Shown here piece by piece: positions 10,136-48,638 of a DNA stretch of 64,000 bases. The translations under genes and the position numbers were made by a program. Below the pieces are notes generated by a model that worked only from the letters and a program-made list of their open reading frames with translations, had not been told where the DNA came from and searched no databases. The first letter of the stretch is position 1. Each line of letters begins with the position of its first letter. This stretch comes from Hirundichthys speculiger (lineage: Eukaryota; Chordata; Actinopteri; Beloniformes; Exocoetidae), in assembly GCA_018398805.1 (NCBI GenBank), contig JAGFBZ010002379.1, forward strand, positions 3,236,001-3,300,000. The letters run 5' to 3'.

Positions 10136-13100
10136 TTTATCGACCATACCAGAATGAATGGCTAGTAAAGTAGACTTCAGTCCTTTAAGCACCTGTTGTG
10201 AAAAAACTGCATTTGAGATTAGCGTCGGTGACTTTTCCTCTGTAATGTGATGTGTTGAGGGCCATCGCCCCTGTTTACCAGACAGGCTCCATCAAGTGCC
10301 TTAAGTTTTGACACTAAGGCATCTGGAGACTTTATCTCAACATTCATATGATTGTTAAAAGGTACTGTTTCCTATTGAACACTGTAATTTTCCATCCTCT
10401 CATTCTGTGATGTGAGTAAATGGCCTCTCTGATCTTGTATACAACTTGGAGATGAAATTCACTTTGCACCTCCGTCGTGGTCACTGTATTGTTAACTGTT
10501 GATTGATTGTCTCACTAGAACACAGCGTGTATTACTGGTAAAGTAAGATATACTAAATTCTTACATAACAACACCTTAAAATAATATATAAATTAGGAAA
10601 CCAAGGACATCTGCCCAAAAATGTGACTCCTTCTAAGGGGAAAAAAAAAGAAGAACTAAATCCTTCTAAGATCCTGATTTATGCAGACAGACCCTGTTAT
10701 GCAGCACACACTCAAGATGCCACCTGGTTGGCCGCATGTGTTGACACAATCTGTGCCAGAAGAAAGGCAGCTTTCAAATGAATTATCTGGTGAACAGATT
10801 TAGCCCTGAGCTGGCTAAAGCCCAGAGTTAAACTCCTCCAGGTCCTTCTGGCTCCTCATGCTGCTGTCCAACCCTTTAAATGTCCACTGTCATGAGTCTG
10901 TTTCATATCCACATCATGTATCCAATTTTCACAGTGGATATGAAAAAATGCATTTTTAATTAAGTCTTTCGTTGTGGCAGTTGGATAACTTATTCACTGT
11001 GAGTCGGTATGAATTTTTGTCTCTGGAAATATCACTTTCTTACTGCTGTATGCCTACACACATCCAGTTTTAACTCTCAAACCTTTTTTTTTTTTACAGT
11101 GTTGGGCACTGCACACAACAGTTTACAACTATTTTGTGTTTAAAAAAACAAACAAACAAACAAACAATTGTTGTGCATTAATAAAGTACTAACCTGTACT
11201 GTTTCACATATTGAGTCTTCACTCTTCAAGTCCATCTTTTGTCATAGGATAGACACGGCCAGCTTGTCATAATCCACTTCTGCTGATTCCACAGAACAGC
11301 ATTTGTAGACAGATATGGAAATAAGACATAATCCCGAAAAGGAAAAAAAAATAATCTGGAACTAATCCCCATGCATTAGCACTGATGTGGTAGAGTGAGT
11401 TATACGTCCATCAAAGATGTGTGAACTTGTTCCGGCTGCATTGTAGGTCACCACCTGGACTCTCCCGAAATGAAGTCAACAACTGCGGCAAAGCAGAACT
11501 GCAGGAGTGAAGAATGCAAAGAGGATTAATTAGTCAGCAGCCACTCTCACCTGCAATGCTGAGTTCACCAACATCCAGACAATGCCTATGCAAATGCACT
11601 GCTCTCATTTTCCTTTTAAAACAAGGTGTATACAACAATGAAATAGCATAGAATAAGAGCTTCTCTCACATTTCTTTTTCACATACTCATTTTATTATTC
11701 ACTCTCATGACTCTACATTGCTTTCGCCGTCTTACGTCAGAATCTGTCGGTGCAATTAGAGACGTAGAGGTGACAAGTTCCCTTCACGCTGTGCACATTT
11801 ATAAACATTGCCTAAAAGCCCTACAAAAGCTGAGGAGGCCAAGTCACCTCGCAGCCTCACAGGACCCTGATGTGATTAAATGACAGACAGACTCAAATGG
11901 ATCTGCCTCTAATGGGTATCTGAACTCAAGAGTTCTGGAAATGGAGTAAAAGGCCAGGTAATATTTGACTACTGTAAAGATGGAAAATGTTATTTCTTTG
12001 TGAAAGGAAAATACATTTTTTTTATTCTTTTCTTAAGTTGCATATGGGGTAGAGTCAGTTGTCCTCCAAATGGATGATCAATGGATCAATACCCGATTCA
12101 AGATTGCCTTATTGTCATTGAGCCAGCGTCCCAGCACAACAAAATTACATTCATAATCCTGAATAGCAAAAAAAAAAGGTGTCCTTGGGTGGGGCGCTGA
12201 ACTCAATGTTCTCATAAGAAGAAAATATTTATACACACTCAATAATTCTAATAAAATGGATCCAACGATCTAAATTATCAGTAAATCTACTGTTTTTGTT
12301 CCCAGTAAATGGAATTTGTCCTGGCCACCTACGTTGGATTTATAAATTAGTAACTTAATTTCTATAGATGTTCGCAATAATTAACAAAAAAAACAAACTT
12401 TGATAAAATAATATAATCCTTTGATTATATGTATCCTTTAAATTGTTGTAAACTGTAAAAATAAACAGTTTCCAGTGCAAACCTTCTCCAGACAATTTTG
12501 TGAAATTGCTGAATATCATCTTTATTAGTAAATACCTCGAGGCTTGTTGGAATATAAAGTCTTTGGTGAACTATAATCTAATAATCAACTAGAATCACTG
12601 TCCCTTTTTTTTTTTTTTTTTGGGGGGGGGGGGGGGGTGGTTATATAAATCTGTCGTAATTTAAGAAAAAAACACACACACACAATTTGATGCTTTTGTG
12701 AAGGAAAGAAGAAATACAAAATTGTACTGATGGAACAATTACTGAATGTACTGTATGTGTTAAATAAGTAAAGGGACAAAAGGGGTACTTGGAAAACTGT
12801 GACAGACTAAAAAAATGAATACCATCATGAGCCACATCCCTGAGAAGTATTAAAGAATACTTTTTCTCACTGAGTTAATGGCTTCAGCAGGTCTGTGGTC
12901 TCCATGGTGGTAAGCTGGTTAAAGTTTTTGAGACTGCTAATTGTTTCCTGGCAACACTCAAAAGCCCCTAAGGCTGATCTAATGAGTTCCTATCTGTCCC
13001 CATGTGACTGTGTGGCTCAGACCTTTCACACCGATTACTGTAAGTCTGGAAATAGTCCTCAGGTCCTCAGGTCTACTACAACTGACAGTGTCAGCACCAA

Positions 13101-15590
13101 TCTGATGCTTACCAAGCAATTCAACACAGAGAACCACTTTTCCAGCATTTTAATATTATCTCAAACCTACTAACAATATGAGGAGGAGGAAATTATTTTG
13201 AAATGTGCAGCTTGCACCTGGGACTTTCAATACACTGTATGCATTCATCTACAAATTTCTCCACCTGAAGATGGAGTTAGACTCCCACGGGTAAAGACAA
13301 AGAAACTAATTAGTTTGAAGGCAGACTGCTTTGGACGTTGAGAAACATCAGCTGACGCTGACGTACTGAACCCAAACCCACAACAAGAACTGAACTGACT
13401 GCTTGTGCTTGCCAAACCACACTTATTCCGGACAGAGTGATCTATTTGTGTTTGTTGGTGTGTTTCAGTAATAACTTACTTGCAGGTTTCATGGGCAGTC
13501 GCACAAAGCTCCTATAATTGAAGCTGAGAAGGGGTCATTTAGGGAGAGAGTAAAGACCTTTGTGATGACTCCTCACCTTAGACCTGTTTAGAAGTATATG
13601 CTGAAATGTCAACCTCCTTAACACTTTAGTTTTGTTTGAGCTAACCTGTCTGCTATGATCCCTAAGACTCCACTGTGGCCTCGTAGTCAAAGTTACTTAT
13701 TTTTGTCCTGTTTTTTTGGTTTTACTTATCATTCTGCCATTATAGAACAAATCAGATCATGGCTGCACAATATCATTAAATATGGTCTATGTGTGGTCTA
13801 TTATTTTCCAAGTGCCATGCTTTTACACCCTAAAATAGTATCAATAATATATTTGACCTAGACACAAACACAGCATTACTCTGAATGTGTAACCTCGTTC
13901 TTAGTTCAGAATTAATGAATTAAGTCAATTGAATAATTTAAGTCTTTGGTATGGGCTTGTAAAAAAAAAAACCCCACCCTCGATAAACTTGGATTATCAA
14001 AGTATTTTTTTTTCTGGTTGGTGGACACTTTTTTTTTTTTTTTTTAAACAGACTACATATAACAAGTGAGTGAATTATGAATGGTCATTTTATAATCTCA
14101 GGTTTGCCATTTTTGCAATTTGGCTTCCACCATCTTGTTCCTTTTGAGGGCAGAAATAGTCTCATTTAGACTCTGAGGTTGAGGCAGAGATGGAATTATG
14201 CATACAAGGTAAGGCTAAATAGATACTTAAAACTGCATTATTTTGGTGACAACAACCATTACAATGATCAAAATTAGTTCAAATAAAACCATCAAAACAA
14301 AAAAAAGAAAAGAAAAAAAAAAGAGACTGATTTTGATTTTCCCAAGATCATGTTTTTTGAACAGTAATCAAAAAGTATGGGATGTTTTTAAGCCAGCACC
14401 TACAGGCTGTAAATCATATTCCACTTCAAGGCATTTCTGCATTGGCTTCAGGTTTCACCCTAAAAAACTGCATTCATCTTTCCATACACAAGCAGTGATT
14501 CTGATTTTTAATCTACTGTACCTACTTTTGTTTATTTAAAACTTCTTCTTTCTTGGTTTGGGTCTCTTTGTGCTGTTTTCTAGTCTTGCTGTTGTTGCTT
14601 TTGGATTCATTGCCATTACTTTGTGAACTGAAAAGTCTCAGTGTAATGGTTTGTGGTCCTGCTGCTCTCTCTGTAGCAGATTTGTGTCATTTTGAATTAT
14701 TTTCTGAGTTGACTGTCATTCAAGGCCTCTTAGTACAAATGCTGAGTATTTTTATTTTTTATTTATTTATTTGCCTCTTTATTACTATTTTGAGTTTTCT
14801 GAAGTTGTGATTCTTTCAGCTGCTTTCAATCCCTTTCTGGCTGTTTTCAGACAGTCCAAACATTTTTCTCTCTAGCTGTGATTTTTTTTATGTCATTGTT
14901 TTAAGTGACTTTGATGGTGCTACATAAGTGCATTGTTGTTCTTGTGCATTTACTACCGTTTTGTAGCTGATCTCATCTGAGTCCAGCTATGTATGCGTGA
15001 CTTTTTTTTTTTTTTTTTTTTGTCTTCTTTCAATTACCAAGTAAATGAAGCATAAGATCCGGTATGAAGTGATTACGTTCAGTAATGACAGTGAGGTGGT
15101 ATCCATGGTGTCCAGTCGTGGGCTGTCTTGTCACAGTCAGAGCTAACCAGCAACGGCTGGTGAGTGAACGGCTGGTGACTGATCAGTAACGCTGGCTTAA
15201 CTAAATATGTGATGTCCTGGTAGTCTGGGCCTTATACATTAACTTCTTGTATGTCAAACGGTTTAAGGATTTCACCTTTATTCACTTCATGGTAAGCAGG
15301 AGTGCCGATATTCACAAATGCTGTTCAGATGAGGGTAGCCAGAAGTTAGCTGTGCTACATTAGCTTACTTAACTAGCGGTGATGTTAATTTAAAAGTCCG
15401 TTATGTATATGAGTACTATCCGTTGGTCTTTTTTTTTTAAGTTACAGCATTGATTTGGTCAACATTTAAACCCTATAGAAACCGTGGGAAGTACTGGGTG
15501 CATTAAGCCTAGCTAGCATTGCTAACATTCATTATTCCTTGGAAACCCTTAAAATCCTGTGTTAATTTTACCTTTTGCTTATCAACTGTC
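10136..15590. other. Intergenic region between adcy8-like and efr3b
   Basis: This region separates the divergently transcribed adcy8-like gene (minus) and efr3b (plus), so it should hold both distal promoters. I see no coding exon. Simple sequence is common: a T17 run followed by a G15 run near 12605-12638, T-runs near 14030-14045 and 15003-15021, and a CAAA repeat near 11146-11165. A LINE-tail-like piece lies at 12091-12153. Short frames such as 12895-13173 and 14243-14539 show no recognisable protein. Confidence 0.5.
12091..12153. repeat. Tail-like piece of a dispersed fish retroelement
   Basis: The text 'attcaagattgccttattgt' followed by 'cacaacaaaattacatt' matches by eye a short, very common fish repeat ending (a 'ctttattgtcattg...aacgaaattac' type). 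Only this fragment is seen. Confidence 0.35.
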
Positions 15591-15599
15591 AAGAAAAGC

Positions 15600-15824
15600 C
15601 TGACCATATATTTCTACACGCACTGGTTCGAACACGTTCTCATATCGACAACATTTCTTAGCGCTACGGCTAATTCGGTGATACAAACTTTTTGCAGGCC
15701 ACAAACAAACCGGGGGCTTTCCTGATTCTTGAAGCGCCACTGAAGATTCGTATTAGCGCTGAAGCGCAGCCCACCTCCCGGTCGAAGCCAGAGGAGCAAC
15801 GCCTCCTTGCGACTCGCATCCAGC
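15600..15824 (+). promoter_or_regulatory. efr3b: CpG-rich promoter and 5'UTR of efr3b
   Basis: The sequence changes from AT-rich to CpG-rich at about 15615 and stays so to the start codon (for example 'tagcgctacggctaattcgg', 'gcgctgaagcgcagcc' and 'cccggtcgaagcc'). No TATA box is evident, as is usual for a broadly expressed CpG-type promoter. The transcription start is not determined. The segment runs directly into ATGACAG and its splice donor at 15825-15831. Confidence 0.55.
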
Positions 15825-41469
<25,645 letters not shown>

Positions 41470-43625
41470 ACCACAAAGTCTTCAGCACCGTGGCTGAGCC
41501 GATTAACCTTTAAAGACAGGGAAGGGATTTGGGGATAGGCAACCGATCCTCACTTAAAAGTACTCTTGACCATAAAATCAAACATCAACAAAGCATCAAC
41601 AAGCTCAGTTGCAACTTAAGAACAAGCCACTTTTTAATTAAAAACACTGCTGTCAGATTTCCTTTCAGCCTTTGATTGCAGCCAAAACAAGCTCAAACTC
41701 AGCTTCATTTACAAACCCGGGCCAGTTGTATTTTCACATTAGAAATTGCCAAGAATGTTTATGAAAGATATTGACAATTTTGTTGTGCATCCTGTAACTG
41801 GAAAATGTTATTGGCACTGCCATGCCGAGGCATTATTTTGAACTTTTTTTGTTTGTCCCTTGCCGGGTGCCATACTACTTTGAATCACAAAATGAGATTG
41901 GCCCAATTTTTCTAATTTATGCTATAATTTTCTCTATATTTTGATAGGTTTGATGAATAGAGTATACATGGAATAGGGGCATTTTAATTTACTTGACAGT
42001 GTATTTGTGTATGTTTAGATGGATCGATGTAAAGTTAATACTACAATCTCCCATGTTACTCGGCACTTAAACCTCTGTCCTCAGTGTTTAATGCTCTGTT
42101 GTAGTTTTGTTTAGCTTTCTTAGTGTTGGCCAGAAGTGCTTTTTTTTTTTTAATGTCAGGCATTGATTTCCTAATTTTTGTTCTATTTATTGTTTAGTTT
42201 TTAGCTGTTTTTAACTAAAATAACTAATTAAAACGTACATAAAAACACACATTGCACCAGTCTTGACCACACATACTTCCGAAGCATTTACCGTAAAGTT
42301 TATCTAGAAAAGTATTTTTTTCCCTGTCCGTATATATGTGTACATACAGAGAAATATATAGATCTTTAAGCTGATGTACAGAGTAGGGACTGTGCGTGTG
42401 TGCGTCTGTAAACTGCATGTTCTGATTTTAAACGGCCACTGATCTGGTTGTGTTTCTCCAGTCTCCAACCAGCAACATAGTGAATTAAAATAGTCCACAC
42501 TAGTAAACAGTCCACACTAGGAAAAATGGAATCATCTAGAGGTCAGGAAGCATTTAAGAGTCTAAGCTTTGATAAATAAACAAAAACCGACAACTTTTAC
42601 ATTTCTTTTTAGCAACATAACTATCCACAAAAACAAGTTTTAGCACCATCAAATTGACCTAATTTGTTGTCATTACATCCTCAGTCTCGCAGATATTAGT
42701 TTGCAACACGGCCGACCAGCAGTGTTGCACTCGTCTCATCAAGAAAAAGCCATTTTTGTGTGCATGTGTATGCACACAGAGACCCCCCCCCCCAAAAAAA
42801 AAAAACGAAAAAGAAAAAAAAAAAAGGTATAATGGCAATAATTTGACACAAGCCTGGCTCACCCAATCCAACTGTTGGTAGCAGATATTTGTATGTAGTT
42901 TGAACTGTGCCTCCTGTTGTGGTGCTGTGATGGTTCAGTTATGTGATGTTTATAGACACTACCTTTCCCTCACCTGCGCTTCTGTGAATGAGCTGTGTCG
43001 GGCCTGCAGCTCTTTAATGTATGTAACAGTGTCTTGGTTCGTCCCCAATTTAATGTTGCAGTCCAGTGGGTTCCATTATTTTCTTATTTTAGAATGTAAT
43101 GACCGATTGTATGTATATTCAAGTCAACATTTCTCAGTGTATCAAACCATCTGTTCATGTTAACCCTTTTTCTAGCGTGAGTAAGCGTACTTGTTCACGT
43201 GTCAGTGTGATCACTTACTCGTGTCTTTATTGTGAGTTGCCAGAGGCACAGTTTACAGTTTTGCTCAGTGACTCTTCACCATTCTAATGAAGAAAAAGCT
43301 ACACATCGTAATATCGCCTTTTGAGATCTTGAACTTGGCAGTGAACATATGTAAATCAGTCAGTCTGTGTTGTCATTGCATCGTGTAATGTAGTAAACCA
43401 AACTTACTTTTTTCCCCCCATAACATGTCTGGTTAATAGATCTGTTTACAGCTCAGTACTGTAGGTCAAATATATTCATTTTGTGGACTTTGCACTTTAA
43501 AAACTGAATCACCTAGTGACAAAGGCAGCTTTTACAAGGAGGAATTGCCTTATGTATGTCAAACCTGACTTTGCATGCTTATGTTGCTGTGTTGTACAAT
43601 AAATGTATATTCAGCCATGAAACAC
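41470..43625 (+). other. efr3b: efr3b 3'UTR and polyadenylation signal
   Basis: After the TAA at 41467-41469 there is no further exon. The best poly(A) signal is AATAAA at 43599-43604 ('gtacaataaatgt'), giving a 3'UTR of about 2.15 kb. It holds T-runs, an imperfect poly-C/poly-A tract near 42784-42826 and several TATA/TGTA-rich stretches. The frames here are noise. Confidence 0.6.
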
Positions 43626-46430
43626 CAAAAAATGTCGCTGATTTTATTTGCTTATTAACCACACATCCATATACTGGCACAATTCACCTAAGATACAGCG
43701 GGAAAGATTTTTATCAGCTGCTGTGTTCAATGCACTGTCTATTCCAAAAAGCTGGTATGTACAGTGTCTCCTCTATGTTAAGATACTTCCATGAATGCTT
43801 GGATTGTGCATTTGGAAACTGATGTGGAGGTCATCTGATTGCCTGATTGCAATTCATTTTAAATCAGATTGTGTTTCCTTTATGACTGTATTGGGTGTTA
43901 TAGTATATATATATATCCATTTTATTGTCTATCTAGCTAATATTCTCATGCAGAGAAACAGACAACTTCCTATCCCTGACCTGAGATTACCACTTATTTT
44001 CTTAATTACTTCGATTCCTTCTCTGATGGAACGCTAAAATATTACAACATGAACAATGTCTGATTTATTAGAACACAACAAAAGAAAACCACTTTAAAAA
44101 TGTTATGTCATATCAAAAATGTCTGCTCCTTACCAGGTCTCACAGGTATGCAGACAAGCAACAACACAGCGTTTTACACCATATCAATATTGACTGAAAA
44201 GACTAAGCCAAAATGCAAAAAGAACATGTGGAAAAAAACAAACCAAAGCAAAAAAAAAAAAAAAAATCCAAAACATCCTACACATGTTTTACTGCTTTTA
44301 TAAGCCGTTTTACGAGGTTAAACGGTTCCAGGTGCTAATCAAATGCACTACATTCTCTCCATGAGAGAGTGTGTGTTGTAGTTTACGGATTCTGCTGTGT
44401 ATTAAAACAATGCCAAGTAGGAAAGACATCATCAGTTCCCTTGGAAACACTGTTATTCAAAGAACCCATTAATAGAGACCAATGAGTCAGTGGATCAAGG
44501 ATGCCGTCCTCCAGCTAGAAGGCTGGTAGATTTACCAGGCCAGTGGTTTGATTCCTGGCTTTGTGATCCATATGCTGCGATGTCCTTGGGCAAGACTCAG
44601 AGCCCCAACAGTGCCTCCGATGCATCCATTGCTGTGTCTTTGTGTATGTATGAGTGCTTATGTGAATGAGAAGCATTTTACGGTGAAAATGAAACTGTCA
44701 AGCTGGTGATGACTCAGGATGTTTTTATGGAACAGGTCCCGGGAACAACATCTTGCAGTCACTGCGTCAACCATGAACTCTTCTGTAAACTGGAGGATGT
44801 GAGACCATGTGTCCAACAGTTAAAGCTCGATCTAAACTGGGCCCTGAAACTGCACAATGATCCAAAACACAGCAGCAACTCTGTAACAGAACGGCGAAAA
44901 GGACCAAAGCTTTGCAGCGGTCTGTTCGTGTGTCAAACCAAGTAAAACACTGTGGTGGGAACCTTAAGGGAAGCAAAGCAATACATCATATGTTTTTGTT
45001 CATCTGAGGTTGTATTTACAATATTTTAGACCCAGCAAGGAACACATGATTTTGTTTTTCATGTCCTCAAACACAAAACCTTAAAAAGAGGGTGCATTTT
45101 ATTACTTGTTTTATTACTCACATGACAGGAACAATGCTGAAGTCAGTACTAAGGAGCCGTGTTCATCAACCCCTCAAGTGCTGCTTAACAAAAAAAAAAA
45201 AAAATCTAATGATGGATTTTAGTGCTTTGGCTTAGGAATTCCTATGAAAAGCAATAAAACCTATTCAAAGAAAACATTTAATACAATAAATAAATGGTAG
45301 ATAAGACTAAAAAAAACAAAGGATGGAGGAGAAATTGAAAACTGTAGTGTAGCTTAATGATTTACTCAACTATGTCTGGGGCTGCAGTGGGCCATTCAGA
45401 GTTGACCTACTTCATGTGAGACTTTGCAGACAGATGAATCAAGATGTGAGTCGTCATATGGCCTTAGGTGAGATGTCAGGAAGTTGTTAGTGGGTGAATC
45501 CAAAACAGCTTTAGACAGTTGTTCTATTTTAATATAATGACTACATTTTTTCTTTCTGAAAACATTGTCTAAAATGTGCACACAAGAGTCCTCAAGGATC
45601 GCCGTGCATTTGATCTGCATTCTTATGCTGTTTTTTTAATTAATTTTTAAGAGAATTTGAATATTTTTTTTCCATTCTTCTCATTTTTATGCCTTTATAA
45701 AACACTCTTGAGTTTCCTTTGTGTGCAAAATGGTCTGTACAAACACACTTGTCTCGCCTCCAAAGCATTACTCTTGGTCTTTGGATGGATATTGGACTGA
45801 AGAGTTTGACCCGAGGAACCGGCTTGTCCTGAAATGACCCATGATGAGTCATGCGCCCCTGAAGCGATTAAGTCCCTCTATAAAGGTCAACTGACTCATT
45901 AATCAGGTGGAATTCATAAAACAATCCTCTGGAAAGAAAATTATGTAACCTCACTAATGGAAAAGAAGCTTTTTCATCAGTCAGGTTCTGATTTTCTTTT
46001 AAGTCAGTTAACAGCTCAGGAGCCTTGACACAGACCTTTTTTTTTTTTTTTTCTAGTTTTCACCCTCCATTTTCAGTTGGATATAAAGCAATGGAGCACT
46101 GGTTAAAACGCTCTTTGCTTTCACCCTGGAAATATACGTTCTAAGGGACAATATGGGAAATACTAATACAAAAATGTGTTTCATGCTTTTACTTCGACGT
46201 CTATGTTTTTACAGAAAGTATAAACCCAAAATATTTCACGCTTTTTGTCATCAAGTTCATTTCATCCATTCATATACATCAATTTCTGGAGCAGATTCAA
46301 ATAAAAAACTGGGACAGTGAAACTTTTTAACCAATTTACAACACTTACAACACTCTAAAGGCTGTCTGGCTTTCAGGACACCACGTAATAAAACATTTCA
46401 GTTTCATTTTTGTCCCTTTTCCCCTCCAGA
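43626..46430. other. Intergenic DNA between the convergent efr3b and pomcb genes, left part
   Basis: No gene is supported. Repeat-like DNA lies at about 44500-44700: 'ggtttgattcctggctttgt', then 'tccttgggcaaga' and 'tccgatgcatccattg', a pattern seen in dispersed fish repeats, perhaps with a tRNA-like B box. Another piece at 44740-44940 contains 'aatgatccaaaacacagcag', as in decayed transposase DNA ('NDPKHSS'). The rest is AT-rich. Confidence 0.45.
44500..44700 (+). repeat. SINE-like or other short dispersed repeat
   Basis: The string 'agtggtttgattcctggctt' resembles a pol III B box (GGTTCGANTCC) with changes. It is followed by 'tgtccttgggcaagactcag' and 'cctccgatgcatccattgct', a combination I recognise as a widespread fish repeat. 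The class is uncertain. Confidence 0.4.
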
Positions 46431-46436
46431 AGAGTG

Positions 46437-46980
46437 GACTACATCAGTCCAGTTGTGAGGTCCTGAAACTGGCTGCATGTCCGTCAGAGGATAGACTTTA
46501 AAGTTCTGTTGCTGGTCTATAAAGTTCTGAATGGTTTAGGACAGGAATACATCAGTGACCTTTTGACCCAGTATGAACCCACCAGACCCCTCAGGTCATC
46601 TGGATCCGGTTTATGATCAGTCCCCAGATGTGGAGAAGCTGTGTTTAGTTTCTGTGCTCCACATGTCTGGAACAAACTTCAAGCCTCAGATCAGCTGAAA
46701 CACTCAGTTTATTTAAATCTAGATAGATAGATAGATAGGTCATCTAGGTTGAAGACTCACCTGTTCTCAGCTGCCTTTAAATAAGATTTTATTCAGGAGC
46801 TCAAATCTGCACAGCCTTTTAAAAAGTCTTTTTACTGTTTTCTTTGTTTTTATGCTTTTATTCTTTTACTTTTTAATGCTTTTTCTTTTTCTGCTATGCT
46901 TTTTAATGTTTTATGTAAAGCACTTTGAATTGTTTTGTACATGAAATGTGCTATTCAAATAAACTTTGCCTTGCCTCTGC
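46437..46980 (+). mobile_element. 3' end of a LINE (non-LTR retrotransposon)
   Basis: The plus strand gives a degenerate C-terminus of a LINE reverse-transcriptase polyprotein: 'DFKVLLLVYKVLNGLGQEYI', then 'LLTQYEPTRPLRSSGSG', then '..LKTHLFSAAFK'. It is followed by a 3'UTR ending 'gctattcaaataaactttgc', the usual tail of this fish family. A short GATA microsatellite (46722-46738) interrupts it. It is a 5'-truncated, inactive copy, as is normal for LINEs. Confidence 0.7.
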
Positions 46981-47069
46981 AAACACGTCATCACAGCACA
47001 GAGACAATATTCATTTCATAATTCCTCCACATACTCTTTATTGAGGACAAGGGCACTGATGCAACCTCA

Positions 47070-47560
47070 CACCAATAAGGGAACTTGTTTTTTGGCTTGT
47101 TGCTGATAACAGTCTTGTTAGTTCTTCAGAACTAACAAGACTGTTATCGTCCAGAACTCACGGTATTCATCTGACCGCAATACACGATTTCCACAGTGTG
47201 ATGGTACATGTCAGACGCCTCAGAGCCTGGAGATTATGACCCTGCCTCAGGAGAAAATGTTGACATAAGGTTTCTTTTTTGCACAGTGAAGTCTCAGGTG
47301 TAATTCCTGACTGTATTTTTGTCCTTGAAAAAATGATTTACAAACCCATGTGTTAAATCAGCAGTTGATGCAGTGTTCATTTGAGGGACTGGAGATCATG
47401 GGTGTAGAAATGCTTGTGCATTAATGCAGTGATATTATTTCATATTCCTTGAATGTGGATTCATGATTCATCACTAAACGTTGCTTTTATCCAGTCATCC
47501 AGTCATCCACACTCCACGACTGCTTCACCTTAGCGTGCTCTGTTTTCTTCTGCTTAGGAG
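47070..47560 (-). pseudogene. Decayed Tc1-like transposase remnant
   Basis: On the minus strand, about 47400-47370 reads 'DLQSLK', about 47285-47260 reads 'LHCAKKKPYVN', and about 47185-47155 reads 'RSDEYREFW'. These correspond to successive parts of a Tc1-type transposase ('RDLKSLRRHC', 'LYCAKKKPYVN' and the catalytic 'WSDES' box), in changing frames with stops. It is separate from, and older than, the Tc1 element at 61512. The palindrome at 47105-47148 lies at its downstream end. Confidence 0.55.
47105..47148. repeat. 44-bp near-perfect palindrome
   Basis: The 21-bp arms (47105-47125 and 47128-47148) are exact reverse complements around a 2-nt spacer. It lies in the Tc1-like remnant between efr3b and pomcb. 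A recent inverted duplication, or an assembly or repair artefact, would both give such perfection inside decayed DNA. Confidence 0.85.
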
Positions 47561-48440
47561 GTAATGATGGCTGATATTTGACTTTACTGTGTGTGAATCT
47601 CATTTCCTTCAGACATTTTCTTTCAGTTTGGCCACAAACATTGACTTCTGTTTCTGTGTGCATTTTTCTGTTTCAAGCTCATTTGCTCTGGGCTTCCTGT
47701 CCTCACGTCTTCTTTGATCTACCTGCATGTTTCGTTTTTATTTCCGGCACATTTTGTTTGTCGGTAATCATTCTTCGCCCCTTAGGAGGTCAGTGAGTCA
47801 CAATTGAAAAACAAACAAAACAAAAGCAAACTAAAGTGTTCATACCCAGAGACTAATTAGGTACCCCGATCAACATAAAGCTCATGTTTTTGGTCTATGA
47901 AGGAATAAATGAGTACTGGAAGAAACCCATGAAACTACTGGGAGAATATGAGACCCTTTGGTTGGTATTTGAAGTGCGAACCTTTTCGATGCAACAGCTT
48001 GTGAAGGTCTGAAAGCAGTTTTTTTTAACGGCAGACAAATTTGCATATTTAGACTTGTCTTGTCGACTAGATGTGGAGATTACAAGGCGATTCCGTATTT
48101 TTATTGCCCTCGAGACGTTTGTCACATGGATGTTGTCAATGATAATAGTGGTTTTCATATAGATGCGATGCTTCATTTTTCAAATTAAATCAGTCATAAA
48201 GTGATCATTATTTGCAACAAACAGAATAGTTTAATATAATGTTAATTCATAAAAAAAGAAAAAAACTGAATAAACATACAAAACACACCTTTTCCATAGG
48301 CAGCAACTGTTTCGTTCTTAAAAAAAAGAAATTAACAAAAAAATAAAGCATTTGGCCTGGTTACAGTATTTCCATAAATAAAATATATTCTCAGAGAGCT
48401 TTCAAGTCAAGGCTAAGAAGTTCAAGGCAATCACAGGGTA
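47561..48440. other. Intergenic region downstream of pomcb
   Basis: AT-rich DNA with no supported gene. The frame at 47578-47796 is T-rich noise. The pomcb transcript is expected to end at about 48420-48460. Confidence 0.4.
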
Positions 48441-48447
48441 CATCAAG

Positions 48448-48638
48448 GTCTTTATTCAACACAACAGCCTTGTTTTTTTTTTGTCTTTATTTAACGTTGT
48501 AATGAGAGAAACATCTGTCTTAGAAAATACATTCAACAACATGCTGGAGCTCGCAACATTTTTAAGTTAAATTAAGACATAAATAAGATGACTAACATGC
48601 AGATTCCTTTGACTATTCTTCCCTCCACAGCTTTATTT
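48448..48638 (-). other. pomcb: pomcb 3'UTR with candidate poly(A) signals
   Basis: On the minus strand AATAAA occurs directly after the stop codon (48637-48632), which is too close to serve alone. It also occurs about 150 and 190 nt further down (forward 'ctttatttaac' near 48485 and 'ctttattcaac' near 48450). The last two give a normal short POMC-like 3'UTR. Which one is used is not decided by the sequence. Confidence 0.45.

Noticed and set aside
44706..44945. Frame with 'HNDPKHSSNSV', like the catalytic box of a Tc1 transposase
   Set aside because: Only this short box matches. The rest does not follow a Tc1 transposase, so it is left as a possible repeat fragment and not called a gene.
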